From Taxillus chinensis (taxonomy: Eukaryota > Streptophyta > Magnoliopsida > Santalales > Loranthaceae), in the NCBI GenBank assembly GCA_023512835.1, contig CM042090.1, positions 5,239,826 to 5,303,825 on the forward strand: a DNA stretch of 64,000 nucleotides, in the 5' to 3' direction. Below are positions 33,807-45,493 of the stretch, in pieces. Made by a program: the position numbers and the translations under genes. The first letter of the stretch is position 1. The number at the start of each line of letters is the position of its first letter. The notes under the pieces were generated by a model that saw nothing but the letters and a program-made list of their open reading frames with translations, made no database searches and was not told the DNA's origin.

Positions 33807-34485
33807 TTAATAACCATAATCATAAGAAAAACCAGAGAGACCAGTCATGGCGGAGAGCACTTGGGAGACAACGTAGAAGCTGCCGGCCATGATGGTGAGG
33901 ACGAGGATGGCAGAGACCGGGCTCTTCAATAACTCCGAAATGGGCTGGAACACGGTGTATATTGCTCCCGTGCTCACCGTCAGAAAATAAATGCCATACC
34001 TCCTCAGGTTCTCCCAAAACTCTTCCATCAACGGGCCTTCAGGACCCACAGCCCAAGCCTTTTCAATCCCTGCACCACCCATCACCACCACAATCAATCC
34101 CACCCCGAACATCGCCCCTACTACCCTTTTTGTTACTAGAATAAAACCACCCTCCTCTTCTTCTTCTCCTTCTGATGTTAGGACATCGTTGTTGCTGTTG
34201 CTGCTGTTGTTGTAGTTGTTGCTGGTGGCGGCGGCGGCTACATTTATGGGCCCTTCTCCTTTTCTTTTTCCTTGTGGGAGTGGAAACTGGCGACAAGGAT
34301 GAAGATGAGGATGACTTTATGGGTTGTTTAATATATGATGTTGAGGACGATGATGGTGGTATGATGTTGATGCTAATAGGAGTGGGGAGTGGGGATTTTG
34401 AGGTTGGTTTGGGGAGCTCATATTGAGAGAGGATTGGCCTTGGGAGGTGGAACTCAGATCTCATCCCACAAGGAGGCTTCATCAT
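33807..34485 (-). CDS. Plastid-targeted DUF751/Ycf33-type membrane protein (frame interrupted once)
   Basis: The minus strand starts at ATG 34485. It encodes a Ser/Thr/Pro-rich, basic N-terminus of about 75 residues that looks like a chloroplast transit peptide. In an AG-rich run at 34252-34273 the frame changes by one base. The second frame continues through an Ala/Asn/Ser-rich stretch and a Glu run to the conserved part: VGLIVVVMGGAGIEKAWA, EFWENLRRYGIYFLTVS, FQPISELLKSPVSAIL and a tail ending YDYGY before the stop at 33807. The 'FW.N..RY' start, the 'LKSPVSAI' centre and two or three hydrophobic segments match the DUF751 (Ycf33) family of cyanobacterial and plastid proteins, whose role is poorly known. 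AWA before VGPEG could be a processing site. The frame break is in a purine run and may be a sequencing error, an unannotated splice, or a real lesion. Confidence 0.7.
34188..34224. repeat. Trinucleotide (CAA/CAG) repeat in the DUF751 gene
   Basis: On the coding (minus) strand it is a run of CAA/CAG triplets. In the frame that leads into the conserved domain it reads as an Asn/Ser run; in the frame of the upstream ATG it would read as a Gln run. Confidence 0.8.
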
Positions 34486-35130
34486 CTCCTTGATTAGTTG
34501 CTGAAGACTGAGTGAGAATTGTGAAGAAATGGACAGAGTTGGATTGGACTCTTATGTTCATTCATTTCTCTCGCTCGACACACTCACACCCAACGTGCCT
34601 TATCTTATTTTTTATTATCTTATCATCATGGCCCACAAGAAGCCGAACCTGTAAATTATTCAAAATGCTAAAAAGTTTTTTAAAACACTATTACTCTTTT
34701 TTCATATTCTAAGTTATTTCCCCATCAAACAATTTCGACAACATGACAAATCATTGGAAAACGTTGATTATTACAGTATTTTCTTACGTGATTAGTACAA
34801 TATTAAAGTAAAAGGATTTTTTCTCTTGCGTGCATATACATACATACATAGGTATAGAAATTTCTACCGATAAAAACATACTAAATATTTATTTAATACT
34901 TTATTTAATATGTGTCTAGCGTTAAATATATATTATATGTTATTTATTTAATTAGATTAAATAATTAATAATATCTGATAAATATCTATTTAATGTATTA
35001 AATGAATAATTATATTATATATTTATTTATTTAGTTTTAATATGCAATAATTTTATTATTTAAAAGATTTAAATAATTATAAGTTTTATGTATTATTAAA
35101 TTTTAATTGAAGAAACATATATGTAATTAT

Positions 35131-35133
<3 letters not shown>
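34486..35133. other. Upstream region of the DUF751 gene, then AT-rich DNA
   Basis: Contains the promoter of the minus-strand gene at its left edge. No convincing TATA box was singled out. The remainder is AT-rich without features. Confidence 0.4.

Positions 35134-35188
<55 letters not shown>
35134..35188. repeat. (TA)n microsatellite, 55 bp
   Basis: An uninterrupted TA run and the longest microsatellite in the window. Confidence 0.95.
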
Positions 35189-35192
<4 letters not shown>

Positions 35193-35894
35193 CTATGTGA
35201 GTGAAAATCTTAGATAGCCTATAGAGAAAGACAAGTTATGGTCATCTCTGAAGGTGTAGGTGTTCTTGTTCTTTGATTCAATGGTGTCACAACGCTGTAT
35301 TCCTTGAAAAAGTTAATAGCAAGGAAGGCTAAGTAATGATTACATTTTAAAAAAAGAGCAAGGACAATCAAGGGTTGGTCGCGACTCAAGGCTTAAAGAT
35401 AAGAGATAAGGCTTTTGCCTTTTCCAAATATAGATTAGTTTGTTTTTTACTCTCTTTGTAGAATTATAACAATTAATTCATATTTAGATACTAACGTTTG
35501 ATTGCTAAATAAAAAAATTTAAAATCAGTTTCCAATGTAGTTAAATGTTAACCATATACATGAGATGTATGCTATTCATGATGAATGGATATATATTTTT
35601 TATTTATAAGATGAATCATTTTATATTTATATTAATTGTGATGGTTTGTCGGCCTCAACATATTAGATTTGGTTGTATTTACATGGGATGTAATTTACTA
35701 AAGGGGTGGTCTATCATTATTTTGTTTTCCTACTAGTTTTTCTTTTTTCCTATTTTTAACATCTTGTAAGCCAACATTAGCATAGTTTGTAACTTTATGT
35801 AATGTTCTTGGAGCCTAGAAGATGTTATAACTATTCGATGAGAATACAAAAGCCAGGACAATTTAACTTTAAAACCAGGTTTCATGAAATCAAC

Positions 35895-36440
35895 ATGCTA
35901 GGTAAGTCCACATATCAAGTAAGTGGCAACTCGGCAAGTCAACATATCAAGCAAAGCTAATTTTTGGACGAGCACACGTGGAAAGTTAGTTGAAGTCTAA
36001 TTACATAAGAAAATTACATATGCTCGATAAATAACATATAGAGTATGCTACCAATATATAAAGCAAATTTCGAGCACACCTTAGTTCCAGGCAAGCAAGT
36101 GAGTAAAGGGAAGAGTTCTACGCTTTCATTGCTTGATAAGTGGACTTACACTCAAATTTCGATATATCAAGCAAACTCTCAGGAATTGAGCAAGTAGTTC
36201 TCGAGAAACACACTTCCAGTTGAGCAAAGTTGATTTCTATATGAGCATAACATAGAAAATCAATTGAAGTCTAATTACTCGAGAAGATGGCATATGCTCG
36301 ACATGCAATATATCGAGCATGTTGCCAAGATATCCAGCAAATTTTGAGCACACCCCAATTCCGTTGAGTAAGTGAGTAATTTTATCGAGAAGTGGATTTG
36401 TGCTCAAAATTTGACATATAAAGCAAATAGCCAAGAATCA
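35895..36440. repeat. Diverged tandem duplication, unit about 273 bp
   Basis: The segment beginning gcaaagctaatttttgga (35951) recurs at 36224 (gcaaagttgatttctata). Then gttgaagtctaattac, catatgctcga and ttgagcacacc follow in both. The flanking motif 'aagtggacttacactcaaa' / 'aagtggatttgtgctcaaa' also repeats. The copies differ at many bases. Confidence 0.7.
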
Positions 36441-37380
36441 AGCAACCATTGTCAAGCAAACTATGGATTCCATTCTAGCAAACCAATTTTTTTAAAAAAA
36501 TTTATTCTATTTTGATAGAATAGTTTTTGGAAAATAAAAATTAACATGGCTAATTTTGGACAACTAAATCTTTTATAATTATCTATGTTAATCTTAAATA
36601 AAAAAAATAATTCAATAATTGGATAGTGGATTAGAGAGGTGATTATCTATAATTGAATTATTTAAACATTTAATAGAGAGGTGATTTTAATGGATAATTA
36701 TTATTTAATAAAATTATTCATCGGATATACAAGTTAAAGACAATGAAGATCAACTAAATGATGAAGATAATGAGCTGCTAAAGTGGATTAGAGAATGTCT
36801 TATTTGTTTTAGTTTCTTCATTATTCTTCATAGGATGGATCTTTTACTTATTACGTCGTGAACCGTAGTTTATTTAATGCTTACTTTATAAATGGTGCAT
36901 TACATGATCACATGCCATATAAGATTAGGAGTGTTATCTACCTAATATGTTTCAGGCATTATATTTTGTTGTTCCCATAGCCCTTTTTGGTTATTATTGT
37001 TGTTAATCGTTTGTGTTTTACAAGCGGCAGTAGTAGTCTGTACTTGGTTGGATAACTTTGTAGAGTGATCTCTTAGAGTGAACTCGTAGAGGGAGTCTGC
37101 CTATGTCTTATCATAATCTGCTTAGAGTGAGCTCGTAGAGTTGTAGAGCCTGGCCTCTGTTATAGAGTGAGTGTTGTGAAACCCTAATGCCATACTTGGG
37201 TTGATTTGTTGATGATAGGCTAGGAGCCGACATCCCCTATATGGCCGGTTGAGCCAAGAAGGTCCTATGGTTGGCTGCTTTCATGCCATGTTCCCACCGT
37301 GGCGGGTAAGTTGTAAGAGCCTTGCCCTGTGTCTTGATCAGTTGAGTTGTGAATTGTTTGTGTGAATTGATTGTGTGGAA
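36441..37380. other. Intergenic, low-complexity and LTR-like sequence
   Basis: AT-rich to about 36960. Then comes a G+T-rich stretch with repeated tagagtgagctcgtagag (37070-37145), of the kind found in gypsy LTRs. No gene was recognised. Confidence 0.35.
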
Positions 37381-37399
37381 TTAGAGAAAGGCTAGAAAT

Positions 37400-37700
37400 G
37401 GAAATATTGTGCTTTTGTCGGTCATATAAGGAAAGATCCTAATTCATTTCATAAAATTGCTAAGAAATCATATGAAGATTTGAAGAATCAATTTCAACAC
37501 ATTCAGAATGTATTTGAAAAGCTCACTTCTAAACAAATTATAAACAATCATCTGAGTTAAAAGCTTTAGTTGATGTTGTTCAAGGGCTTGCATTTCAAGG
37601 TGTTGCTTTTAGATGTAAAGATGAAAGTGTGGATTCAATAAATCATGGAAATTTCTATAGATATTAGGTTTGACAATTGCATATAATGAAAAGTGATATT
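37400..37700 (+). pseudogene. hAT-type transposase fragment (ZMYM1-like, TTF-type)
   Basis: Broken plus-strand frames encode WKYCAFVGHIRKDPNSFHK near 37400. They are followed by a Lys-rich stretch, then AFQGVAFRCKDESVDSINHG near 37590-37660 and TIAYNEK near 37678. The order and wording match the plant proteins annotated as zinc-finger MYM-type protein 1-like, which are domesticated or intact hAT transposases with a TTF-type zinc finger. At least two frame breaks and the lack of the catalytic and dimerisation parts show it is a remnant. Confidence 0.6.
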
Positions 37701-37734
37701 CTAAAGATCCTAATAAGGTTTTTACCAGTACTCT

Positions 37735-38017
37735 AATGATATATAGAGAGGAGGGTGAATCAGTATACTTAAAACTATTTCCTTTAGTTTTTAAACTCTT
37801 TAACAAAGAGTAAATTACTTGTATAAGAGGTTCTTACAAATGTGGTTATTGCTTGGGTAGTGTCTTAGTGTCAAGTACAAAATCACATTTGCAGCAAGTA
37901 CATAAAGGAAATGAAAAACAAAGACACAATCTACGTGGTTCGATCAATGTAATCTACTCCATGGTAGTGAGGGTGTACCTACACCAAGTCTAATTCACTA
38001 ACACCTTTTAATACATT
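37735..38017 (+). mobile_element. Fragment of a copia-type LTR
   Basis: gagaggagggtgaatcagta near 37745 and tctacgtggttcgatcaat with tactccatgg near 37930-37965 are typical of plant copia LTRs with a gggtgaat start and a tacgtggttcg centre. The fragment runs into the assembly gap. Confidence 0.45.
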
Positions 38018-38517
38018 NNNNNNNNNNNNNNNNNNNNNNNNNNNNNNNNNNNNNNNNNNNNNNNNNNNNNNNNNNNNNNNNNNNNNNNNNNNNNNNNNNN
38101 NNNNNNNNNNNNNNNNNNNNNNNNNNNNNNNNNNNNNNNNNNNNNNNNNNNNNNNNNNNNNNNNNNNNNNNNNNNNNNNNNNNNNNNNNNNNNNNNNNNN
38201 NNNNNNNNNNNNNNNNNNNNNNNNNNNNNNNNNNNNNNNNNNNNNNNNNNNNNNNNNNNNNNNNNNNNNNNNNNNNNNNNNNNNNNNNNNNNNNNNNNNN
38301 NNNNNNNNNNNNNNNNNNNNNNNNNNNNNNNNNNNNNNNNNNNNNNNNNNNNNNNNNNNNNNNNNNNNNNNNNNNNNNNNNNNNNNNNNNNNNNNNNNNN
38401 NNNNNNNNNNNNNNNNNNNNNNNNNNNNNNNNNNNNNNNNNNNNNNNNNNNNNNNNNNNNNNNNNNNNNNNNNNNNNNNNNNNNNNNNNNNNNNNNNNNN
38501 NNNNNNNNNNNNNNNNN
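38018..38517. other. Assembly gap, 500 N
   Basis: Exactly 500 N, so probably a scaffolding gap of set size rather than a measured one. It hides the start of the left Athila LTR (about 150 bases if the size were real) and its flanking target duplication. Confidence 1.
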
Positions 38518-39877
38518 GTCGGAGTTTTGGATTAATTTTGACCAAGTAGATGGCCTCAAACCAATTGGCGTGCAGAACTAAAGTTTCTCAGAATGATGTC
38601 CTCTACCTTCCAGAAGTTTAAGAGCCAAAGGCCTTGAACGCCAATTGGACCAATTGGCATGCAAGCATATTACTGCATACCAACCTTCTAGATGATGCAA
38701 GGAAGCTTGGGGAGGAATTTCACCTAATTTGGAGCTGCACGCCAATTGGGCATATGACGTTTAAATTGACGTGCAGCCATATTTTTGCACCGATTCAGTC
38801 GTTTTGTTATGCTGATCATTCTTTCCTAAAGGACCTTATTCATATTGTGCTTAGATTGAGAGATTTTAATGTTGGAAGTGTCACTTATCAAAACTACGTC
38901 ATTTTGATAAGTTGTGACAGATGGGCTAGGGCACACTTTATAATACAACATTCAGGCCCATCCGGCAGCTATAAAAGGAGGTCTACAGGTCTTTGGAAGA
39001 GGGGGGGTTTTTCACAACATGTTGGAGGCTTCACGTTTTTGGAGATTTTTACAGGGTTTCACGTTTTTGGAGGAAACCTAAGGAGCAGCCGTGATTTTGG
39101 AAACGTGGATTAAAGCTCTGCTGCGTGGGTGATTAGAAGAAGATGTTGAGTTTTTCCTGCTTGTGTTTGCTTGTAATCATGCGTGAGCAGTCTTTTAATC
39201 TAGGGGAGCAATGTAGCCCCCTAAGTTGTTAAACTGATTATTTGAATATTGGGTTTGTTTAATTGAGATTTCATGTTTTATGAATCTGTTCTTCATCTTT
39301 TAATATCTGGGGTGTACACCTGGGTTTTCTTAGCCTTAGTCTGAGGCTGATCTTTGATTCATAACATATTTGTGATTGGTGTGACCATTATCCTGTCATG
39401 AGTATTATAATTATGTTTTGTATGTTGCTACTATGATGACCATTCAGGCAGACAACACTTAGAAGGTTTTTAATGACCATTTGTAGAACCTTGGCTTAGT
39501 TATGGCATGTTATCAATTAAATAATCTCAAGAACCTTATAATCAGTAGAAAAGCGTAGGGAGGTGAAGTTGTGACCCTAGATACCTTTAATCCTTGAATC
39601 TTAGTCCTAAAAACAACTTGCTTTCTTTGATATTTTAGAAAACCACATAAAAATTAGATCTTTAGTTTAAAAAAGAGAACTTTTTGCCAAGACATTTTAT
39701 AGAACAAGAGTAATTGGGTGTTTTGATTTAAAAACTAGAAAACTAGGCTAATCCCTATGGGTTCGACCCCTTGCTTGCTGCTATTCTTTTAGTGCAAACT
39801 TAGGGAATTTATTATCTTGAAAAGAGATTTAACGACATTAGCTAGCTCTTTTAGATAGGCTACAAATCTGTATGTCA
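38518..39877 (+). mobile_element. Athila 5' LTR, start lost in the gap
   Basis: It matches 50276-51637 almost base for base; by eye I count about fifteen to twenty differences, plus small indels. It ends CTGTATGTCA at 39877, three bases before the primer-binding site. U3 carries repeated inverted motifs (caattggcgtgca, cgccaattgg). It is the left LTR of the element whose right LTR is 50127-51637. Confidence 0.9.
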
Positions 39878-39880
39878 AAT

Positions 39881-39898
39881 TGGCGCCGTTACCGGGGA
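39881..39898 (+). mobile_element. Primer-binding site complementary to tRNA-Asp
   Basis: TGGCGCCGTTACCGGGGA differs at one base from the complement of the plant tRNA-Asp 3' end. tRNA-Asp priming is the rule in the Athila lineage. The second copy, at 51641, is a perfect match. Confidence 0.9.
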
Positions 39899-40074
39899 TT
39901 CAACGGTTGACTAGCTTTAGAAAATCAACATTGAATGAAATTGTCTGAATTCTGATCTTGGTGCTTATTTTTCTTTAGTTTTTATTTATTTTTGAATTGT
40001 TTGGAGCTGCTAGTTGTGTTCTTGTTTTCTTACAGGAACATTCACAGCGTATTTGCGAGAATTCCTAGTTGTGC

Positions 40075-41273
40075 ATGCCAAGAGAGGAGCTTATACCATT
40101 TAATTGGGAACCTGAAAGGTTGTTCAGAGCTCATCGCAGGGTAGCTAGGGAAGTAGCACCAGAGGCTGAAATGCACTACAAGGCTTAGAGCATTCAGTAC
40201 ATGAATTGATGGCAGATTTAAGGCCTGATGGTAGTGCACCGCAAGGAGGGGCCAATTACAATGGCCGATATCCAGAAAAAGAGGGTAATAGGTTTATGCC
40301 CAGAACCTTCTTAGACTACGCGAGACCGATGATGTCAGACCATTATTCTGGGATTAGGCAAACAAGAGTTCAAGCAAATAGTTTTGAGCTGAACCCGGCA
40401 TTAATTAATATGGTGAGCAACAACGCTTTTGGAGGAACAACAGTGGATGATCCACACCAGCATTTGATGAGGTTCTACCAGATGTGTGACACCATAAAGA
40501 TCAACAATGTGTCGGAGGAGGCAATAAAGCTAAGGCTTTTCCCTTTCTCCTTAAGGGATAGAGCTCTTGGGTGGTTTAACAGTTTACCAGTAGGTTCAAT
40601 AAATACTTGGGAGGAGATGCAAACTAAATTCATGTCTAAATACTTTCCTCCTTCCAAGGTGATCCAGCTCAGATGGGAAATCAGCAGATTCAGGCAAGAT
40701 GAGATGGAGACTCTTCATGAGGCTTGGGAGCGCTTTAAAGATTTGATAAGAAGATGCCCTGACCATAGAAGACCCCAATGGATTCAAATTGAATCTTTCT
40801 ACACTGGTCTTCAGTCTCACTCACAAGGTAAGGTGAATGCAGCTGCTGGAGGATGTTTAATGAATCTAGAGCCTAACGCTGCAGCTAAACTCTTAGAGAG
40901 ACTGTCTTTGGTTGATTGGCAGTGGTCGAATGTACGGACTTCAAGGCCAAGGGAGAAAATAGCTTCAGTTGACAACTCTTCCAACGATATGCAAGACCAG
41001 ATCCAGGCTTTAGTGAAAAGCATGGAAGTGTTGGCTCTTAAAGTCGGAGGATCACAACAAGCCTCACCAGTAGTTGAGCAAGGATGGAGTGGAGCTGAAG
41101 AAGCAAATTATGTTGGAGGGAAAGGCTTGTACCAGAATCAGCAATATTATCCTCAACAACAAGGACAAGGGTATAATCACAACCAACAACAATCTCAGGC
41201 ATATCAAAAGAACAAGAACCGAGGGGGAGATACATCAGTTCAGTATAAATATGTTCCCTTATGGATGAAGTAA
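40075..41273 (+). pseudogene. gag: Athila gag, N-terminal part, with a frameshift
   Basis: An ATG at 40075 opens 37 codons (MPREELIPFNWEPERL...) ending in TAG at 40186-40188. The homologous frame then continues from about 40190 through LMADLRPDG to a stop at 41271-41273. The long ORF holds the retrotransposon gag domain (AIKLRLFPFSLRDRALGWF, WEEMQTKFMSKYFPP, LHEAWERFKDLIRRCP) that forms the particle shell. A stop TAA at 41271 sits where a Gln codon would fit, since coding similarity continues beyond it. The same frameshift is present in the second copy at 51835-52053. Confidence 0.85.
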
Positions 41274-41696
41274 AATCCGTATGCTACTGATAATTATTTA
41301 CATCCACCTCCAGGGTTCGAGCAGCAACAGCCTCAGCCTCAACAACAAAGAGGAAGAACATATCTGAATGAGGATGAGATAGCTAAAAGAAAGATGAGTG
41401 ATTTGGAGGAAAGGGTAGGCAGCATGGAATCTTCAATGAAGAATATGGAAAAGCTGCTCGTAAGTATGGCAGAGAATGCAAATCAAGGAGTTTCAGCTAA
41501 ATCTTTTCCAAGTGACACTAAAGTGAACCCCAAGGAAAGTTGCAAGGCTATCACTTTAAGGAGTGGGAAAGCATTGAAGGAAACTGAAGAGCCTAAGAAG
41601 AGGGCCATATCAGAAGAACAAAGCAGACCATTGGAAGTTGATGACCAAAGAAAATTTGATAAAGAAGAAGAAAAGGTGCAAGAAAAGAAGGACTAA
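41274..41696 (+). pseudogene. gag: Athila gag C-terminal part and spacer
   Basis: The frame continues after the stop at 41271 with a Gln/Pro-rich stretch and a coiled-coil-like helix (ORF 41394-41696: MSDLEERVGSMESSMKNME). CKAITLRSGKAL, a motif conserved in Athila/Tat gag proteins, follows. It ends in a charged Lys/Glu tail and TAA at 41694. Confidence 0.75.
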
Positions 41697-41699
41697 CAG

Positions 41700-43052
41700 T
41701 TGACTAAAGGCAGACCAGCTGAAGAACAAGGGCTGAAAGAGCTAAGGACTACCATGCCATTTCCTCAGCGGTTAAGAAATCAAAGGGTTGAGGAAGAGTA
41801 TGAGCGCTTCCTGAGTTTATTCAAGCGGCTTGAAATTAATATCCCATTTGTGGAAGTTTTAGAGCAAATGCCTAGGTATAGAAAATACATTAAAGATTTT
41901 GTGAAAAAGAAGAGAAGGTATAGGGACCATGAGACGGTAGCTATCACAAACGAGGTAAGCAGTGTTGTCCAAAGGAATTTGCCCATCAAGCATAAAGATC
42001 CGGGCAGTTTTAACCTTCCTTGTGTGATTGGAAATGCGCCGCAGCAGCAGGCCCTTTGTGATTTAGGGGCTAGTATCAACTTGATCTCCTTTTCTCTATA
42101 CAAGCAGCTTGGGCTCACAGGAATGAAGCCAACTTCCATCTCATTGCAGTTTGCGGATCGGTCCACTGGAAGACATGAAGGAATCATTGAAAATGTGCTA
42201 GTTAAGGTGGGCTCCTTCATTTTTCCAGCAGACTTTGTAGTTTTGGAAATGGAAGAAGATAGAGGAGTTCAGCTCCTCCTTGGAAGACCGTTTCTCAGAA
42301 CAGGGTGTGCATTGATAAATGTGGCTCAAGGGCAACTGACTCTGAGAATTAATGAAGAGACCTTAGTCTTCCATATGGGGAAGGCTTTACAAGGTCAAGA
42401 GGAGGAGGACTGCCTATGGGTTGAAGATTTTGAGGAGTTGGTGGAAGACTTTTTAGCAGAAGAAATTACCACAACAAATGATGGAGTGCTCCAGCTTATA
42501 GAAGCTCAACAAGATGAAAAAGTGGACTTGACAGCTGAGGAGGATGAGCAAACATCAAATTTTCTGGAGCAAGCAAAGGAGGAGAAGGAAGAGGACATAC
42601 CTCCAGCTCCAGAACTGAAGGAACTTCCTGGACACCTAAGGTATGAATTTCTAGACTTTACAAATAAATTTCCAGTTATAGTTGCTACTAATTTAAATGA
42701 TGTAGAGTGCACTCAATTGCTAGAAACCCTTAGGAAACACAAAAAGGGCCTAGGGTGGAACATTGAAGACATTAGGGGTATAAGTCCAGGGATTTGTATG
42801 CACAAAATTCTAATGAATGATGACTTTAAACCCACAGTTGAAAGACAAAGAAGATTAAACCCTGCCATGAAAGAAGTAGTAAGAAAAGAAGATCTAAAAT
42901 GGAAAAATACGGGTATAATTTATGCTATTTCAGATAGTGAGTGGGTGAGTCCGTTGCATGTTGTGCCCAAGAAAGGGGGTATGACAGTGATTAAAAATGA
43001 GAAGAATGAATTGATCCCATCTTGGACTGTGACGGGATGGAGAGTGTGTTGA
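41700..43052 (+). pseudogene. pol: Athila aspartic protease and start of reverse transcriptase
   Basis: The frame runs from 41700 to 43052. The protease has the active-site motif LCDLGASINLIS (about residues 118-129) and the flap-like LLLGRPFLRT (about residues 192-201). An acidic linker follows, and the RT begins near 42650 with motifs KILMNDDFKPTVERQRRLNP and WVSPLHVVPKKGGMTV. The frame ends at GWRVC where two bases of the expected IDYRKLN codons are missing (near 43049). A further single-base insertion follows in a T run near 43150. No initiation codon is needed if made as a polyprotein. Confidence 0.85.
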
Positions 43053-44113
43053 CTATAGGAAGCTGAATAAGGCCACCAGGAAGGATCAATTTCCCCTTCC
43101 TTTCATTGACCAGATGTTGGATAGGTTAGCTGGCTATAGTCACTACTGCTTTTTTAGATGGATACTCCGGGTATAATCAAATCATGGTTAAACCCGAAGA
43201 CCAAGAAAAGACCACTTTTACGTGCCCCTTTGGCACCTTTGCTTTTAGGAGGATGCCATTTGGGCTATGCAATGCACCTGCCACCTTTCAAAGGTGCATG
43301 ATGGCCATTTTCCAGGGCCTGGTGGAGGAGATCATGGAGGTTTTCATGGATGACTTTTTGGTGTTTGGTTCCTCCTACCAACAGTGTTTGAAAAATTTAG
43401 ATGTGGTCTTAGAAAGATGTAAGGAGAAGGAACTAGTCCTAAATTGGGAAAAATGCCATTTTATGGTAACTGAGGGGATAGTTCTAGGGCACAAGGTGTC
43501 TTCACAAGGTTTGGAGGTGGACAAGGCAAAAATCTCCACTATTGAGACTTTGCCACCTCCAACAAATGAAAAAAGGGGTGAGAAGTTTCCTTGGCCATCT
43601 GGCTTTTATAGGAGATTCATTAAGGACTTCTCTAAAATTGCAAAACCCATGAGTAGGCTGTTAGAGAAGGACACAAGCTTTGAGTTCAATGCAGATTGCT
43701 TAGAAGCTTTCAACATCCTCAAGGGTAAGTTAGTCACTGCACCAGTTATAGTCACACCAGACTGGGCTCAGCCTTTTGAGCTAATGTGTGACGCAAGTGA
43801 TTATCTGTTGTGGGGGTAGTCTTAGGGCAAAGATGTGATAAGGTGTTTAGGGTCATTTACTATGCTAGTAAGACCTTAGATGATGCTCAACAGAACTACA
43901 CCACCTCCTGAAAAAGAGTTGCTGGCCGTGGTTTATGGCTGTAACAAGTTTAGACCCTACCTTTTTGGGTCTAAAGTAATTGTTTATACTGATCATGCAG
44001 CTTTGAAATATTTATTTGCTAAAAAGGAAGCTAAGCCACGCTTGATTAGGTGGGTACTCTTTTTATAGGAATTTGATCTTGAAATTAGAGATAAAAAGGG
44101 AGCCCTAAATTTT
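43053..44113 (+). pseudogene. pol: Athila RT core and RNase H, several frameshifts
   Basis: After the lesion at 43049, [20 protein letters not shown] (43053-43110) and [10 protein letters not shown] show the RT core. ORF 43184-43819 holds FGTFAFRRMPFGLCNAPATF and the catalytic box VFMDDFLVFG. RNase H follows: a one-base loss near 43800 and another break near 43895 interrupt it. The motifs [20 protein letters not shown] and [14 protein letters not shown] are clear at 43910-44020. TAG at 44066-44068 replaces a likely Gln. RT/RNase H would copy element RNA into cDNA; this copy cannot. Confidence 0.85.
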
Positions 44114-45493
44114 GTGGCTGACCACCTCTCTCGTGTGGAGAATGCACCTAAGTCGCTACCCATTGTAGATGACTTTCCTGATGAGAAGTTGTTTGAGGTG
44201 CACCAGCTTCCTTGGTTTGCTGATATAGCAAATTATTTAGCCATTGGGTTTATACCCAAGCAATTGGACTACCATCAGCGAAAGAGGTTGGTAGTGGATG
44301 CTAAGAAATACATTTGGGAAGACCCTATTCTCTATAGGAGGTGTCCAGACCAAATAATTAGAAGGTGTGTCCTTCAGGAGGAGATAGATGACATAATATA
44401 CCATTGTCATTCATCACATTATGGGGGTCACTTTGGGGTGCAGAGAACTGTTGCTAAGATCATGCAGTGTGGCTTCTATTGGCCTCACATGGTGAAAGAC
44501 ACCTATGTCTACATCAAAACCTGTGATAGATGTCAAAGGGTAGGTGGTCTGTCTAGGAAGAATGAGATGCCATTAACTGGAATTCTTCCAGTTGAAATTT
44601 TTGATATATGGGGCATTGATTTTATGGGGCCATTCCCCAATTCTGATGGGTATTCATATATCCTATTGGCTGTAGATTATGTGTCAAAGTGGGTAGAAGC
44701 TATACCAACCAGAGTGAATGATCCTAGAGTAGTGACTCACTTCCTTACCAGAAACATCTTTAGCCGATTTGGGACACCAAGGGCTATAATTAGTGATGAG
44801 GGTAGTCACTTCTGTAATAAATTGTTTGACAAGTTGTTGAACAAATATGGGATAACTCATAGAAAGTCTTTAGCTTACCACCCACAAGCTAATGGACAAG
44901 CAGAGGTGTCCAACAGAGCGATTAAAGCCATTTTAGAGAAAACTGTTGGAGCAAATAGGAAAGACTGGTCTCAAAGGCTTGATGAAGCCTTATGGGCATA
45001 TAGGACAGCCTATAAAACTCCTATTGGGATGTCACCTTACCGTATTCTTTATGGGAAGGCTTGTCACTTACCTGTGGAATTAGAGCACAAGGCTCACTGG
45101 GCCTTGAGAAAGTTAAATTTTGATCCACAAGAGGCCAAAGAGCTTAGGATGACTCAATTAATTGAATTAGATGAGTTCAGGATGGATGCCTATGAAAGTG
45201 TTAAAATTTATAAAGAAAGAACCAAGAAATGGCATGATAGGCAATTAACCAACGAACTTTTAACCTTGGGGCAGAAAGTTCTCTTATTTAACACAAGGTT
45301 AAGGCTATTTCTTGGAAAATTAAGGTCCAAGTGGATGAGACCTTTTGTGATAGTTGATAAGAATCCATATGGGAGCTTTGAGCTCCAAGCTGTAGATGGC
45401 AAAAAAATTTGGGTGAATGGCAACAGACTGAAACTATATTTTGATCCAACTCAGAGGGACATTGTTGATTCTCTCTCTTTCCCCACCTCATGA
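44114..45493 (+). CDS. pol: Athila integrase, intact 459-codon ORF
   Basis: The ORF opens with the end of RNase H ([10 protein letters not shown]) and contains a complete integrase. The HHCC zinc finger has His at [12 protein letters not shown] and Cys at CDRC. The DDE core has GIDFMGPF (first Asp), [10 protein letters not shown] (second Asp) and [12 protein letters not shown] (Glu). A C-terminal part with [11 protein letters not shown] and the 'WMRPFVI' core ends at TGA 45491-45493. It lacks a chromodomain, as expected for Athila. It is the only pol domain without an internal stop, but it is downstream of disrupted domains, so activity from this locus is unlikely. Confidence 0.85.
   Translation: MADHLSRVENAPKSLPIVDDFPDEKLFEVHQLPWFADIANYLAIGFIPKQLDYHQRKRLVVDAKKYIWEDPILYRRCPDQIIRRCVLQEEIDDIIYHCHSSHYGGHFGVQRTVAKIMQCGFYWPHMVKDTYVYIKTCDRCQRVGGLSRKNEMPLTGILPVEIFDIWGIDFMGPFPNSDGYSYILLAVDYVSKWVEAIPTRVNDPRVVTHFLTRNIFSRFGTPRAIISDEGSHFCNKLFDKLLNKYGITHRKSLAYHPQANGQAEVSNRAIKAILEKTVGANRKDWSQRLDEALWAYRTAYKTPIGMSPYRILYGKACHLPVELEHKAHWALRKLNFDPQEAKELRMTQLIELDEFRMDAYESVKIYKERTKKWHDRQLTNELLTLGQKVLLFNTRLRLFLGKLRSKWMRPFVIVDKNPYGSFELQAVDGKKIWVNGNRLKLYFDPTQRDIVDSLSFPTS

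Noticed and set aside
34175..34426. Plus-strand ORF with a Cys run
   Set aside because: It is the antisense of the CAA/CAG repeat in the DUF751 gene.
37979..38559. Open frames of about 185 codons across the N gap
   Set aside because: They are artefacts of translating N.
38634..39113. 159-codon open frame in the Athila LTR (also at 50393-50872)
   Set aside because: It lies in U3/R of the LTR, is identical in both LTRs because the LTRs are, and shows no protein-family motif.
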